Translations under genes and position numbers: made by a program | Part shown: piece by piece, positions 35,959-44,959 of the stretch | Position numbering within the stretch: the stretch's first letter is position 1 | How the letters are laid out: each line of letters begins with the position of its first letter | The notes under the pieces: generated by a model | Database searches by the model: none | What the model was told of the DNA's origin: nothing | The model's input: the letters and a program-made list of their open reading frames with translations, nothing else | Assembly (NCBI GenBank): GCA_963674895.2 | Contig: CAXXCY010000002.1 | Span: forward strand, 124,001-188,000 | Direction of reading: 5' to 3' | Source: CAXXOK01 sp963674895 | GTDB lineage: Bacteria; Bacillota; Clostridia; Christensenellales; Aristaeellaceae | DNA: 64,000 nucleotides

Positions 35959-36846
35959 CTATATAATTACCTTATAATTCTGCAGAAAACCGATAAACTT
36001 GTCTTTGGCATCGGAAGAGGTTTTTTGGGCGAGGCTATACGCATAGATTTCAAAAGGAAGCGTAGGCTCGAATTGGACAATCTGTATATCTTTTGTGGAT
36101 AGCAGATTCTGTACGTAGACGAGACTCATGATGGTTAGTCCGATATTTTGCTTGACTAATCTGATAATCGTAGAGCTGTAGCTGATGTTCATAACATTAT
36201 TGGGCTCGAAATGATAGTCTTTGCAGAATTTTTGGAAAACCCGGGCTTCTATGGGTGAATCGTGGTTGATAAAATGCTGATCTTGAAGCTGCTCGAACGA
36301 AACGCGCTTCAATTTCGCAAGCGGGTGGTCTTTGGGCATGATAACGACGAAATGATCGTGACAGTATAAAGTTTTTTGATAGATGCTGTTGTCCAGGAAG
36401 CATTCCGCGGCGATGACAATATCGCATTTTCCGGAATCCAGCATAGGGCCGATCTGATCGTCGTGGATCTCCTGTATACTGACGGAAATATCAGGATGGA
36501 GACGGGAGAACTCCGCTACTGTTTCCACAACCCCGTAATGACCGATCATATTTGGAAAGCCGAGAGTCAGCGTCTTTTGGTTTTCGGTGTGTTTCTCCTT
36601 GATGGCATAGCTGCATTCGTCGAACAGAACGGTGATTTTTTTAGCATAATCGAGAAAAATAACGCCGTAATCGTTGAGCTGGACGGAACGCGTCGTACGG
36701 TCGAAAAGCTGAACGCCGAGTTCCTCTTCAAGCTTTGATATATGTTTGGATAATGAGGATATGGAGATAAACAAAGAATCGGCTGTTTCCTGATAACTAT
36801 TTGTCTTTGTGAGCTGGATAAATTCACGCATATAGTCGGGATTCAT
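35959..36846 (-). CDS. LysR-family transcriptional regulator (block 2)
   Basis: A 295-residue LysR regulator: MNPDYMREFIQLTKTNSYQETADSLFISISSLSKHISKLEEELGVQLFDRTTRSVQLNDYG is the HTH. The effector domain shows LGFPNMIGHYGVVETVAEFSRLHPDISVSI and FVVIMPKDHPLAKLKRVSF. It is a paralogue of the regulator at 21259. The start at 36846 is chosen from GAGAGGGGTG upstream and from alignment with its relatives; a longer frame reaching 36927 adds an atypical hydrophobic head. Divergent from PhlG-like paralogue C. Confidence 0.9.
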   Translation of the reverse strand: MNPDYMREFIQLTKTNSYQETADSLFISISSLSKHISKLEEELGVQLFDRTTRSVQLNDYGVIFLDYAKKITVLFDECSYAIKEKHTENQKTLTLGFPNMIGHYGVVETVAEFSRLHPDISVSIQEIHDDQIGPMLDSGKCDIVIAAECFLDNSIYQKTLYCHDHFVVIMPKDHPLAKLKRVSFEQLQDQHFINHDSPIEARVFQKFCKDYHFEPNNVMNISYSSTIIRLVKQNIGLTIMSLVYVQNLLSTKDIQIVQFEPTLPFEIYAYSLAQKTSSDAKDKFIGFLQNYKVII

Positions 36847-37146
36847 ACTGCATAAAGCACCCCTCTCATCCAGTATGATTTTTTCTCTTGTGGAAAATAT
36901 TATAAGGCAGAAAGAATTGATTGTCAACGAGCCATAAGGTAGGCTTACCGTAGAACAACGAATGGTTTCTATGATAATTCCAAGGGAAATTACCTTGCCG
37001 GTTTGGAAAAAATGTCTTCAACAGCAGGAATTGACCGGATTGCATAACTGTCATAGACCGGTACAAAAAACCTGTTAATCATCGTATCAAGATTTGATCC
37101 GAGTGTGCAGCATCGGCACACTGGAAAAGTAGGCGGATAGCAAGAC
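36847..37146. other. divergent intergenic region between LysR and paralogue C
   Basis: 300 nt holding two promoters. Candidate operator arms are GGTA-GGCT-TACC (36938-36949) and CAAGG-N7-CCTTG in the CCAAGGGAAATTACCTTG stretch near 36982-37000. No perfect copy of the block-1 repeat GATTTATTC-N7-GAATAAATC is present, so the two LysR proteins probably have different sites. The ribosome binding site of paralogue C is weak. Confidence 0.4.
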
Positions 37147-37980
37147 ATGAGATTCTACATGTACAGGGAACTATCACCGGAAGAAAAAAAACTACCGCTG
37201 GCTAAATATTACGATAATTATCCGCTCTACCCACTGCCGCCCCTCCAGCGCCAGATTTTGAACGGGGGTCCGATGAATCCGGCTGACGTGATACCGGCCG
37301 AGAATTGGCTTGACGCATTAATGCCGACCGGGTATCCAAAAATCATATTCGGTTACTGCGTTATGCCCGACGGATCAGGGTTTTGTACGGAGTATTACAC
37401 GACCTCCGCCTCAATTACAGACGAGATGATGGAATGGTATATGGAGTTCATTAACCGGCGCTCTAAAAATATGCCGCCGAACCAGGGAAACCTCCGCTAT
37501 AAAATTTGGTGTCCGGTTGATAACTGGGATCACGGGTATGTAAACGGCGTGAACAGCGAAGACGGCTGCTGGTCAATAGGGGCGCAGGATTTGGGCAAGA
37601 GTAATCCATGGACACATAGAATGGAGTTTAAAAACAGAGTCAACCTGAGGGAATACGGCTTGACAAAGAAGCGAGAAGCAGCGCTGAGAAAAGCAGGATG
37701 CAAATGGTCGGCAACCTGGGAGGATTTTGATGATCCGGGCCATCACCTGTGGATCAAGCTGACAAGGCCGCTTCCGCAGGGGGGTACTGAGATTTTACGC
37801 TATGAATGGATAGGATATTATGCCGGCAACGGCATGATTATACGCGACAGGGATACGGAGGTCAGTGAAACGTATCTAAAGGATCTCCTGGCGCATAACA
37901 CGGTTATGCACCTGCATTTACAGCAGTTTTTGCCTGATCTGTACGCAGAATACAGCGGCAAACCCATGGACGCCGATTAA
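37147..37980 (+). CDS. PhlG-like paralogue C, presumed metal ligands altered
   Basis: A 277-residue family member closest to paralogue A (ELSPEEKKLPLAKYYDNYPLYPLPPLQRQIL, GPMNPADVIPAENWLDAL, FGYCVMPDG, GNLRYKIWCPVDNWDHGYVNG). Two of the three positions I take as metal ligands have changed: the conserved His of P.DH is Asn126 (DNWDH), and the Glu of the C-terminal HxxxE is Met254 (HNTVMH). His250 is kept. The codons AAC and ATG were read directly. It may be catalytically inactive, or use another metal set, and could act as a binding or regulatory partner. It lies directly downstream of the block-2 LysR and upstream of importer 2. The ATG at 37147 has only a weak Shine-Dalgarno; ATG 37159 is an alternative. 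Confidence 0.72.
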   Translation: MRFYMYRELSPEEKKLPLAKYYDNYPLYPLPPLQRQILNGGPMNPADVIPAENWLDALMPTGYPKIIFGYCVMPDGSGFCTEYYTTSASITDEMMEWYMEFINRRSKNMPPNQGNLRYKIWCPVDNWDHGYVNGVNSEDGCWSIGAQDLGKSNPWTHRMEFKNRVNLREYGLTKKREAALRKAGCKWSATWEDFDDPGHHLWIKLTRPLPQGGTEILRYEWIGYYAGNGMIIRDRDTEVSETYLKDLLAHNTVMHLHLQQFLPDLYAEYSGKPMDAD

Positions 37981-38322
37981 TCGGACAAAGGATGCATTGA
38001 AGCGACGATACATCAACTGTGACCCATGAACCGTTGCGCAGCTACAAACAAGTCTGTCTGAAACGAATTATGTCCGGTAATGAGTTACACGGGCTACAGA
38101 CAGCAAACACATAAAAATGTGAGGAGTATCGCGGTAGAACGAAGGGAATTCAATGCGGCGGAAAACGCATTTGACGAAAACGCTCGGGAAACCGCTTCTT
38201 TGGGAAAGGGGGAGTATCGGCACAAACAACTCAGGAAGACCATTGCGATGATGGCGAAACATGTAGCTCAGGCACAAGGGACAAGATCCACACAAAAGAA
38301 GAGAGAAGAAAGAGGAAAGAAA
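37981..38322. other. intergenic region before importer 2
   Basis: 342 nt with no recognised gene. It is open in the frame of the binding protein, but that N-terminal extension lacks any ribosome binding site and would hide the signal peptide. AGAGGA at 38311-38316 serves the true start. No hairpin or consensus promoter stood out. Confidence 0.45.
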
Positions 38323-39897
38323 ATGAAAAAAACATCTGCCTTCATACTGTCAGCTATGCTGCTGCTGTCAATGGTTGCGGGAATATCTACCGCAGCCGCC
38401 GCGACGTCCGCGGATGCGATTGTATTCACTGCCGCAACGACGTCTGACTTGGGATCGCTTTACCCGTATGGCATCAATAAAGGCACCAAGCAAGCCGTGA
38501 GGGGCGTGCTGTACGAGCCGCTGTTCTGGAAAGACTATGACGGTGAACTTCATGGTGTGCTTGCAAAGAGCTACACAAGCCTTGGAAACGGCGTATATTC
38601 CATCGAGCTGTTCGATTATATCTACGACAGCGCAGGCAACCACATGACCGCGGCCGACGTTATCTATTCCATTGACCTTTGGAGAGCGGACGGCAAAGGT
38701 TCCGCGAATTATGCGTCGCTTACGAAGTGGGAAGCTACAGGCGACTATACGCTGGAGTTAACGTTTGAGAATGAAAGGCTTGGGGCCTTTGATAAATGCG
38801 TCTGCTATTGCTATTGCGTCACGCAGGCGGCATGGGAAGCAAGCCCCGATGGAATGACCGAAGATCCCTGCGGAACCGGCCGGTATAAGCTGACTGATTA
38901 CCTGCCCGATTCCTGGTATAATTTCGAGAAGCGGGACGACTATTGGCAGACCGATGAAAACTACATCACAGCGAAAAACTCCGGATTGGTAGATTACTTC
39001 AACGTTCAAATCGTCGCCGATTATTCCACGCTGGCCATCGCGCTTGAAAACAGGGAAATTGACTATGCTACGAAAGAAATCGTAGAAGCGGACCGCGCAA
39101 ACTTTATGAACGAAGACGGTACGGCGAAGGAAGGATATTACGTCGAGGTCTTCCCGACGACCGCCGACGCGCACATTACCTTCAACTGCAGCGAAAACAG
39201 TCTGTGCCATGACATTTATCTGCGCAAAGCGATTGCTACCTGTATCGATGCCGCGGCGATTGCGAAAAACGTGCAGGGAAGCTACGGCTATCCGGCGACG
39301 TCGAGCCTGGTTCCGACAGTCGGGGACGCCGATGAATCTTTGAACGCATCCGGCAGCTATTATGCATACGATCTGCAGGCGGCAAAGGATTTGCTGGCGC
39401 AAAGCAGCTACAATGGCGAAACCTTGAAACTGCTGGTAAAACCAAATTCCAACACCTGGGATACCGCCATTCTCGTGCAGGCCTACTGCGACAAAGCGGG
39501 CATCAAAGTTGAACTGCTTCAGTACGAAAACGCGTTGTACAACTCCACAAGGGAAGATCAAACCGGTACATTGTATGATATGGACCTTGGAGGAATGAGC
39601 ACAAGCAATGAATACGCATGGAAAGCGTATGTCGACCTTGATCTTGCCGCGCGCATCAATGTCAGCCAAATCATGATTGTGGACGATACCATGACTGATC
39701 TGTTTAATAAAGCGGCAAGTGTAGAAACAGGCGGTGTTGAGGCTGCCAACGCACTGGTGCAGTATGTTGACGAACAGTGCTACATATACAATATCTTCTA
39801 TTACGGTATTCAGTTTATCGGCACCGACCGTATTCAGAGCATGGTGATTGACGCCAATCTGGAGAGCATCTTCACCGCGTTTACCGTAACGCCGTAA
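38323..39897 (+). CDS. extracellular solute-binding protein family 5, importer 2
   Basis: A 524-residue paralogue of the binding protein at 24271. Signal peptide MKKTSAFILSAMLLLSMVAG...TAAAA with cleavage near residue 27, again without a lipobox Cys. Shared landmarks are VLYEPLFWKD, FDYIYDSAGNH, YCYCVTQAAWEASPD, DPCGTGRYKL, RDDYWQTDENYI, HDIYLRKAIATCID and YNGETLKLLV. ATG 38323 is chosen because the signal peptide starts there and AGAGGA lies 6 nt upstream. The loops facing the ligand (for example GLVDYFNVQIVAD against LNVDKLILKIITD) have diverged, which suggests a related but different substrate. Confidence 0.88.
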   Translation: MKKTSAFILSAMLLLSMVAGISTAAAATSADAIVFTAATTSDLGSLYPYGINKGTKQAVRGVLYEPLFWKDYDGELHGVLAKSYTSLGNGVYSIELFDYIYDSAGNHMTAADVIYSIDLWRADGKGSANYASLTKWEATGDYTLELTFENERLGAFDKCVCYCYCVTQAAWEASPDGMTEDPCGTGRYKLTDYLPDSWYNFEKRDDYWQTDENYITAKNSGLVDYFNVQIVADYSTLAIALENREIDYATKEIVEADRANFMNEDGTAKEGYYVEVFPTTADAHITFNCSENSLCHDIYLRKAIATCIDAAAIAKNVQGSYGYPATSSLVPTVGDADESLNASGSYYAYDLQAAKDLLAQSSYNGETLKLLVKPNSNTWDTAILVQAYCDKAGIKVELLQYENALYNSTREDQTGTLYDMDLGGMSTSNEYAWKAYVDLDLAARINVSQIMIVDDTMTDLFNKAASVETGGVEAANALVQYVDEQCYIYNIFYYGIQFIGTDRIQSMVIDANLESIFTAFTVTP

Positions 39898-39918
39898 GGT
39901 TAGCAGTTTTCGCCTATT

Positions 39919-39955
39919 GCAAGGGGAAAGGAAACCTCCTTTCCTTTCCCCTTGC
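39919..39955 (+). other. long hairpin behind the binding-protein gene (importer 2)
   Basis: GCAAGGGGAAAGGAAA (39919-39934), loop CCTCC, and the perfect complement (39940-39955), a 16-bp stem. As in importer 1 it stands between the binding-protein and permease genes and has no T-run, as expected for an mRNA-stabilising element that keeps binding-protein levels above those of the permeases. Confidence 0.65.
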
Positions 39956-40033
39956 TGAATGCCAGACATTGCTCATTATCATTGCCACAGCCAACATGCT
40001 GGTAATGCCCGCTATAACAAGAGGAGACTGCTT

Positions 40034-41017
40034 ATGATCAAATACATCATCAAAAGGCTGCTGACGTATATCCCGGTAATTATCGGCGTGGCGGTTGTGA
40101 TATTTACCATCATGCATTTTACCCCGGGAGATCCGGTTGCCATTATTCTTGGAGAGCATTACACCGCCGAGCAGCACGCCGAAAAGACGGCTGAACTTGG
40201 CTTTGATCAACCATATATCATTCAGCTGCTGAGCTTTCTGAAAAAAACATTTATTGATTTGGATTTCGGGAAATCCTATATGAATAATGTAAGCGTCACC
40301 AAACTGCTGATGCAGCGATTGCCCAGAACCGCGACGATTGCCGCGCTGTGCATGCTGATGCAAATTGTCGTGGCGATTCCACTGGGGGTAACCGCCGCCG
40401 TTCATCAGGGCGGATTTTTGGATAATCTGTGTATTGTTCTTGCAATGCTCGCGATATCGGTGCCGAGTTTCTGGATCGCGATGATTTTGGTGCTGATTTT
40501 CGCAAATTATTTGGGGTGGCTTCCAAGCTTCGGCATTACGCATTGGTATAGCTATATACTGCCTGTCGCGGCCAACAGCCTGATGGGAATAGGCGGCATC
40601 GCCAGGCAGACACGCTCTATGATGCTGGAGGTTATCCGCTCCGACTATATGGTAACCGCAAAATCGAAAGGCATTTCCAGGAGGAAACTCTTTTACTCCC
40701 ACGCGCTTCCCAACGCGCTGATCCCCGTGATTACGGATATCGGATCACATTTCGGAAGAGCGATCGGCGGCACGGTCGTGATTGAAACCGTGTTTTCAAT
40801 ACCCGGCGTCGGGCTGCTGATGAAAGACGCGATCAGCAACCGCGACTATCCAATTGTACTTGGCGGCGTAACGCTGCTTGCCGTTATTTTCTGTCTTGTG
40901 ATTTTGATCATGGATATTGTCTATGCTTTCGTGGATCCCCGTATCAAGGCAAGATATGAAAACCAGCAGAAGAAAAGGATGCATAAGACGAAAAGGGAGG
41001 TTGCCGTAAATGCCTGA
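40034..41017 (+). CDS. ABC importer permease, DppB-like, importer 2
   Basis: A 327-residue permease, paralogue of the protein at 26001: MIKYIIKRLLTYIPVIIGVAVVIFTIMHFTPGDPVAIILGEHYT. The ATPase-contact loop is LEVIRSDYMVTAKSKGISRRKLFYSHALPNALIPVIT. ATG 40034 has GAGGAG upstream. Overlaps the DppC-like gene by 8 nt, exactly as in importer 1. Confidence 0.92.
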   Translation: MIKYIIKRLLTYIPVIIGVAVVIFTIMHFTPGDPVAIILGEHYTAEQHAEKTAELGFDQPYIIQLLSFLKKTFIDLDFGKSYMNNVSVTKLLMQRLPRTATIAALCMLMQIVVAIPLGVTAAVHQGGFLDNLCIVLAMLAISVPSFWIAMILVLIFANYLGWLPSFGITHWYSYILPVAANSLMGIGGIARQTRSMMLEVIRSDYMVTAKSKGISRRKLFYSHALPNALIPVITDIGSHFGRAIGGTVVIETVFSIPGVGLLMKDAISNRDYPIVLGGVTLLAVIFCLVILIMDIVYAFVDPRIKARYENQQKKRMHKTKREVAVNA

Positions 41018-41930
41018 AGCGAGAGTGGCGAATCGACGCAATCATGGGCATGGCGCCCATGACGATGATGCGGCTTATCGCAAAAACTGGAAAAATTCGA
41101 ATTTTGCCAGTATTGTGAAGCGCTTTGCGAAAAGGAAGATTTCCATTATAGGCCTTGTCATTATTTTGTTTTTACTCCTTGCGGCAATCCTTGCACCGTA
41201 TATCGCGCCCTACGATTACAAGGAAATCGATCCCATCAACGCCAACCTGACGCCGAACGCCGAACATTGGTTTGGAACCGACAGTCAGGGGCGGGATATT
41301 TTCTCCAGAATTCTTTTCGGCGCCCGGTATTCGCTGACCATTGGCTTTGCTTCCAGTCTATTTGGTGTTGGAATGGGCATAATATTCGGGGCAATCGCCG
41401 GATTTTTCGGAGGCAAGGTGGAAGGGACTATTCTGCGGGTATGCGACGTGATTCAATCGATACCGAACATTCTACTCTGTATTGTCATTTCGCAGGCATT
41501 GGGGGCAGGCATATTTGCCACGGCCTTTGCCCTGTCGTTTTACAGTATCCCCGGCATTGCCAGGCTGCTGCGCGCCACCATGATGAGCGTGCGCGACCTT
41601 GAGTTTGTGGAAGCGGCAAAGGCGATTGATTGCAGCAAGAGCCGTATCATGATGAAACATATCCTTCCCAACTGTCTTGCGCCGATTATTGTTTCGTTTT
41701 CGTTAAGCATCGGCATGAAGATTATGGCGTCAGCGGGTTTGAGCTTTATCGGCCTTGGGATTCAGGAGCCGATTCCGGAATGGGGCGCTATGATTTCCGC
41801 AGGGCGGAGATTCCTTCGTTACTATCCGCATCTTGTTATATTCCCGGGAATTTTCGTTGCGCTTGTAGTGTTGTCTTTCAATCTTGTGGGCGACGGATTA
41901 AGGGACGCCCTTGATCCGAAGCTGAAGTAA
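41010..41930 (+). CDS. ABC importer permease, DppC-like, importer 2
   Basis: A 306-residue paralogue of the permease at 26986. The N-terminal tail differs and is His/Asp rich (NRRNHGHGAHDDDAAYRKNW). Helix 1 is ISIIGLVIILFLLLAAILAPYIAPYDY; the family motif is HWFGTDSQGRDIFSRILFGARYSL, and the EAA loop EFVEAAKAIDCSKSRIMMKHILPN. An 18-nt gap leads to the fused ATPase gene. Confidence 0.92.
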   Translation: MPEARVANRRNHGHGAHDDDAAYRKNWKNSNFASIVKRFAKRKISIIGLVIILFLLLAAILAPYIAPYDYKEIDPINANLTPNAEHWFGTDSQGRDIFSRILFGARYSLTIGFASSLFGVGMGIIFGAIAGFFGGKVEGTILRVCDVIQSIPNILLCIVISQALGAGIFATAFALSFYSIPGIARLLRATMMSVRDLEFVEAAKAIDCSKSRIMMKHILPNCLAPIIVSFSLSIGMKIMASAGLSFIGLGIQEPIPEWGAMISAGRRFLRYYPHLVIFPGIFVALVVLSFNLVGDGLRDALDPKLK

Positions 41931-41948
41931 GGAGGCCGGAGGTTTTCG

Positions 41949-43985
41949 ATGGAAGAAAAGTTTAAACCAAAAACTGAATCCCGTCTTTTATCCGTTAGAG
42001 ATTTAGCAGTGGAATATAAAACGGAGGAAGATACCGTAAAGGCTGTCAACAAAATCTCGTTCGATTTGGACTATGGCGATTCCTTAGGCCTGGTCGGCGA
42101 GACAGGCGCCGGGAAAACGACGATTGCAAAAGCAATTCTGCAATTACTTCCCGACCGCCAGGCAAAGATCACAAACGGCGAAATCCTTCTTGACGGAAAT
42201 GATCTGCTGAAATTATCCGAGCACGATATGCAGAATGTGCGCGGGAAACGCATATCCATGGTGTTTCAGGATCCGATGACGTCGCTCAATCCGGTGAAGC
42301 GCGTTTGCTGGCAGATTGAAGAAAGCATGCGCGAACAATTGGGCCTGAGCAAACAGGAAGCTGAAAAAAAGGCCAGGGAGATATTTGAAATGGTCGGAAT
42401 TACCAGCGACCGTTTCCGCGAATACCCTCACCAGTTCTCCGGCGGAATGAAACAGCGCGTGGTGATTGCGATTGCGCTTGCCTGCAATCCGGATTTACTG
42501 ATAGCCGATGAGCCGACAACCGCGTTGGATGTTACCATCCAGGCGCAAGTTCTTGAAGTGATCAAGGATCTGCAAACGAAAAACAACATGTCCTTGATTA
42601 TGATCACACACGATTTTGGAGTTGTCGCCAATTCGTGCAATAAAGTCGGGGTCGTCTATGCGGGCGAAATCATTGAGTTTGGTACGATCAGGCAGGTGCT
42701 GGAACAGCCCAAGCACCCGTATACCAAGGGCTTGTTTGAGGCGATACCGACCATTTCCTTTGATATCGACAGGCTGAAATCTATCCATGGAGCGCCCCCG
42801 GATCCCACCAAGCTTGTGGAAGGCTGTAAATTCTATCCGCGCTGCGAATATGCCTTTGACGCGTGCAAGGAACAGGTGCAGGACATGGAATTCGGCGACG
42901 GGCACAGGTGCAAGTGCTGTTTATATGCAAACGGAAAAGAAATGCGTCCGGAGTATGTGACGAGAACCCACTCGCACAGGCACGTCAGCGAAACCAGCAA
43001 AAAGCTAAACGCGCGAAGGGAAGTCAAATCTACCGAGACGCTGATCGAACTGAGGAACCTGAAAAAGTATTTCGCTACGTCCAGAGGCGCGTTGCATGCC
43101 GTGGATGATGTTTCCCTGACGATACTCAAGGGGAAAACAATGGGCGTTGTGGGGGAATCCGGCTGCGGCAAATCGACGCTGGGACGCACGATTATTCACC
43201 TGCTGGACAGCACGGGAGGGCAAATCCTGTATCAGGGGAAGGACATCACCTACCTGAAAGGCCCTGAACAGAGCGAATATCGGCACAAGATGCAGATTAT
43301 CTTCCAGGACCCGAATTCATCCCTGAATCCGCGAATGACGGTGGAAGATACCATTACGGAGCCGATGCTTATTTCCAAGCGCTTCAGCAAAAACGAAATG
43401 AGAGAAAAAGCCAACGAGCTGATGAACCTGGTTGGCGTGGACAAGCGCATGCGCCGGTCGTACCCGCATGAGCTTGACGGCGGACGCAGGCAGAGGGTCG
43501 GTATTGCGCGGGCGCTTGCGATGAATCCGGAATTTATCGTATGCGACGAGCCCGTATCGGCGCTGGATGTTTCTATCCAGGCGCAAATCCTCAACTTGCT
43601 GCAGGACCTTCAGATATCCCAGCAGCTGACATATATGTTTGTTACGCACGATATGTCCGTTGTCAGGCACTTGTCCGATGATATCTGCGTGATGTATTTG
43701 GGCCAGGTTGTTGAAATCAGCCCGGCGAAGGAGATGTTCAAAAATCCGATGCATCCGTACACCAAGGTGCTGCTGTCGGCTATTCCGTCGATTGATCTGA
43801 ACGATCACAGAAAGCGGATTATCACGCACGGCGAGCTCTCGTCGCCGATTGAACCGGCACCCGGCTGCCGTTTTGCCAACCGCTGCCCGTATGCGAAAGA
43901 AGAATGCAGCCAGCCGCAGACACATGAGGAAGTGTCTGCAAACCATTTCGTATCCTGCTGCAGGGTAAGGGAAATCAACGCGTAA
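41949..43985 (+). CDS. fused two-domain ABC importer ATPase (DppD-DppF-like), importer 2
   Basis: A 678-residue protein with two complete ATPase units in one frame. The first has GETGAGKTT, QFSGGMKQR, LLIADEPTTALD and the cysteine segment GCKFYPRCEYAFDAC..HRCKCC. After a linker of about 45 residues rich in Arg/His/Lys (EYVTRTHSHRHVSETSKKLNARR), the second has GESGCGKST, LDGGRRQR, FIVCDEPVSALD and CRFANRCPYAKEEC. Importer 1 encodes the same two units as separate genes 27 nt apart, so the fusion arose after or during the duplication. Both halves keep all catalytic motifs, so an active intramolecular ATPase pair is expected. Confidence 0.93.
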   Translation: MEEKFKPKTESRLLSVRDLAVEYKTEEDTVKAVNKISFDLDYGDSLGLVGETGAGKTTIAKAILQLLPDRQAKITNGEILLDGNDLLKLSEHDMQNVRGKRISMVFQDPMTSLNPVKRVCWQIEESMREQLGLSKQEAEKKAREIFEMVGITSDRFREYPHQFSGGMKQRVVIAIALACNPDLLIADEPTTALDVTIQAQVLEVIKDLQTKNNMSLIMITHDFGVVANSCNKVGVVYAGEIIEFGTIRQVLEQPKHPYTKGLFEAIPTISFDIDRLKSIHGAPPDPTKLVEGCKFYPRCEYAFDACKEQVQDMEFGDGHRCKCCLYANGKEMRPEYVTRTHSHRHVSETSKKLNARREVKSTETLIELRNLKKYFATSRGALHAVDDVSLTILKGKTMGVVGESGCGKSTLGRTIIHLLDSTGGQILYQGKDITYLKGPEQSEYRHKMQIIFQDPNSSLNPRMTVEDTITEPMLISKRFSKNEMREKANELMNLVGVDKRMRRSYPHELDGGRRQRVGIARALAMNPEFIVCDEPVSALDVSIQAQILNLLQDLQISQQLTYMFVTHDMSVVRHLSDDICVMYLGQVVEISPAKEMFKNPMHPYTKVLLSAIPSIDLNDHRKRIITHGELSSPIEPAPGCRFANRCPYAKEECSQPQTHEEVSANHFVSCCRVREINA

Positions 43986-44030
43986 CCTGAATGGCGGAGG
44001 GTAAAACAAATAAAAATCAGGAGGATAAAA

Positions 44031-44867
44031 ATGAGCTATTCAACGAAGCAGAAACTTTTCCCGGAAGAAGAGAAAATGCCATGTGTAAAGTATTTTCATG
44101 AGTATCCGATGCATGACCTCGGACCCTTGGAGTGGCAGGCTATCGATCAATGCAACCCGATGAATCCGGAGGATGCGATCAAGCCTGAAAACTTTTTGGA
44201 TCTGCTCAAAGCGAACGGCTACGACAAGGTGGAACTCGGATATTGCATGTTTCCCGACGGTTCAGGCTATGTGGCTACGTATCGCGTCGTACCGCCGCAT
44301 GTAACGCCGGAAATGCTCCGTTGGTACAGTTCCTGGATGAATATCCACTCTCAAGGCATGGTGAAAGGACATGGCAATCTGCGTTACAAGATCTGGAATC
44401 CGGCGGATCACTACGACCATTATTATGTAAACTGGACGAACGGAAACGACGGAATCTATACAACGGAAAGCCTCGATCTGGGGGAAGGGGAAAGGCAGTA
44501 TGACACAATCCGCCACTCGTTTGCCCTTGCCGATTTCGGCTTCACTGAGGAACGCCGCAAAGCGCTGGTAGATGCGGGATGTATTCTGCGGCCAAACGGA
44601 AGCTGGGAATCGTTCGATCATCCCGGTTCGCACCTTTGCCTGAGCTACGGCCGGCCGTTGCCGACGGGCGGCATCGAGTACAGAAGCCGCGAATGGATCG
44701 GCTGGAGGCCGCAAAACGGCAAGCTGATCCGGGATGAGAAGACCGAGTGCAGCAACGAATATCTGCGCAAGGTTGTTATCCATACGCTGATTGAATGGAA
44801 CCACCTGTATACGTTTCTTCCCGCTCTGTACAACGAATACAAGGACAAGCCGTTTGAGGAAGACTGA
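44031..44867 (+). CDS. PhlG/phloretin hydrolase-like C-C hydrolase, paralogue D
   Basis: A 278-residue member of the six-copy family. N-terminal MSYSTKQKLFPEEEKMPCVKYFHEYPMHDL, then NPMNPEDAIKPENFLDLL, LGYCMFPDGSGYVATYRV, GNLRYKIWNPADHYDHYYVNW and the C-terminal IHTLIEWNHLYTFLPALYNEY. Presumed ligands His127, His251 and Glu255 are intact, as is the second His of DHYDH (130). AGGAGG precedes the ATG, 45 nt behind the importer ATPase. Paralogues E and F follow in tandem and are its closest relatives (shared LFPEEEKMPLAKYF, KIWNPA, EWIGWRP), so these three arose by local duplication. Confidence 0.75.
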   Translation: MSYSTKQKLFPEEEKMPCVKYFHEYPMHDLGPLEWQAIDQCNPMNPEDAIKPENFLDLLKANGYDKVELGYCMFPDGSGYVATYRVVPPHVTPEMLRWYSSWMNIHSQGMVKGHGNLRYKIWNPADHYDHYYVNWTNGNDGIYTTESLDLGEGERQYDTIRHSFALADFGFTEERRKALVDAGCILRPNGSWESFDHPGSHLCLSYGRPLPTGGIEYRSREWIGWRPQNGKLIRDEKTECSNEYLRKVVIHTLIEWNHLYTFLPALYNEYKDKPFEED

Positions 44868-44959
44868 GTGCTGCGTTCCGGTATATTACGCCGCATGCTC
44901 AGGAGAGAACGGAACACACGGATGGTTTCCGTTCCGGGAACTGTCAAAAGGAGGATGCA

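Noticed and set aside
38080..38322. N-terminal extension of the importer-2 binding protein
   Set aside because: It would bury the signal peptide and has no Shine-Dalgarno; AGAGGA before 38323 sets the start.
38758..39969. 403-codon open frame on the minus strand
   Set aside because: Antisense to the importer-2 binding protein, which has clear SBP_5 motifs; no protein features of its own.
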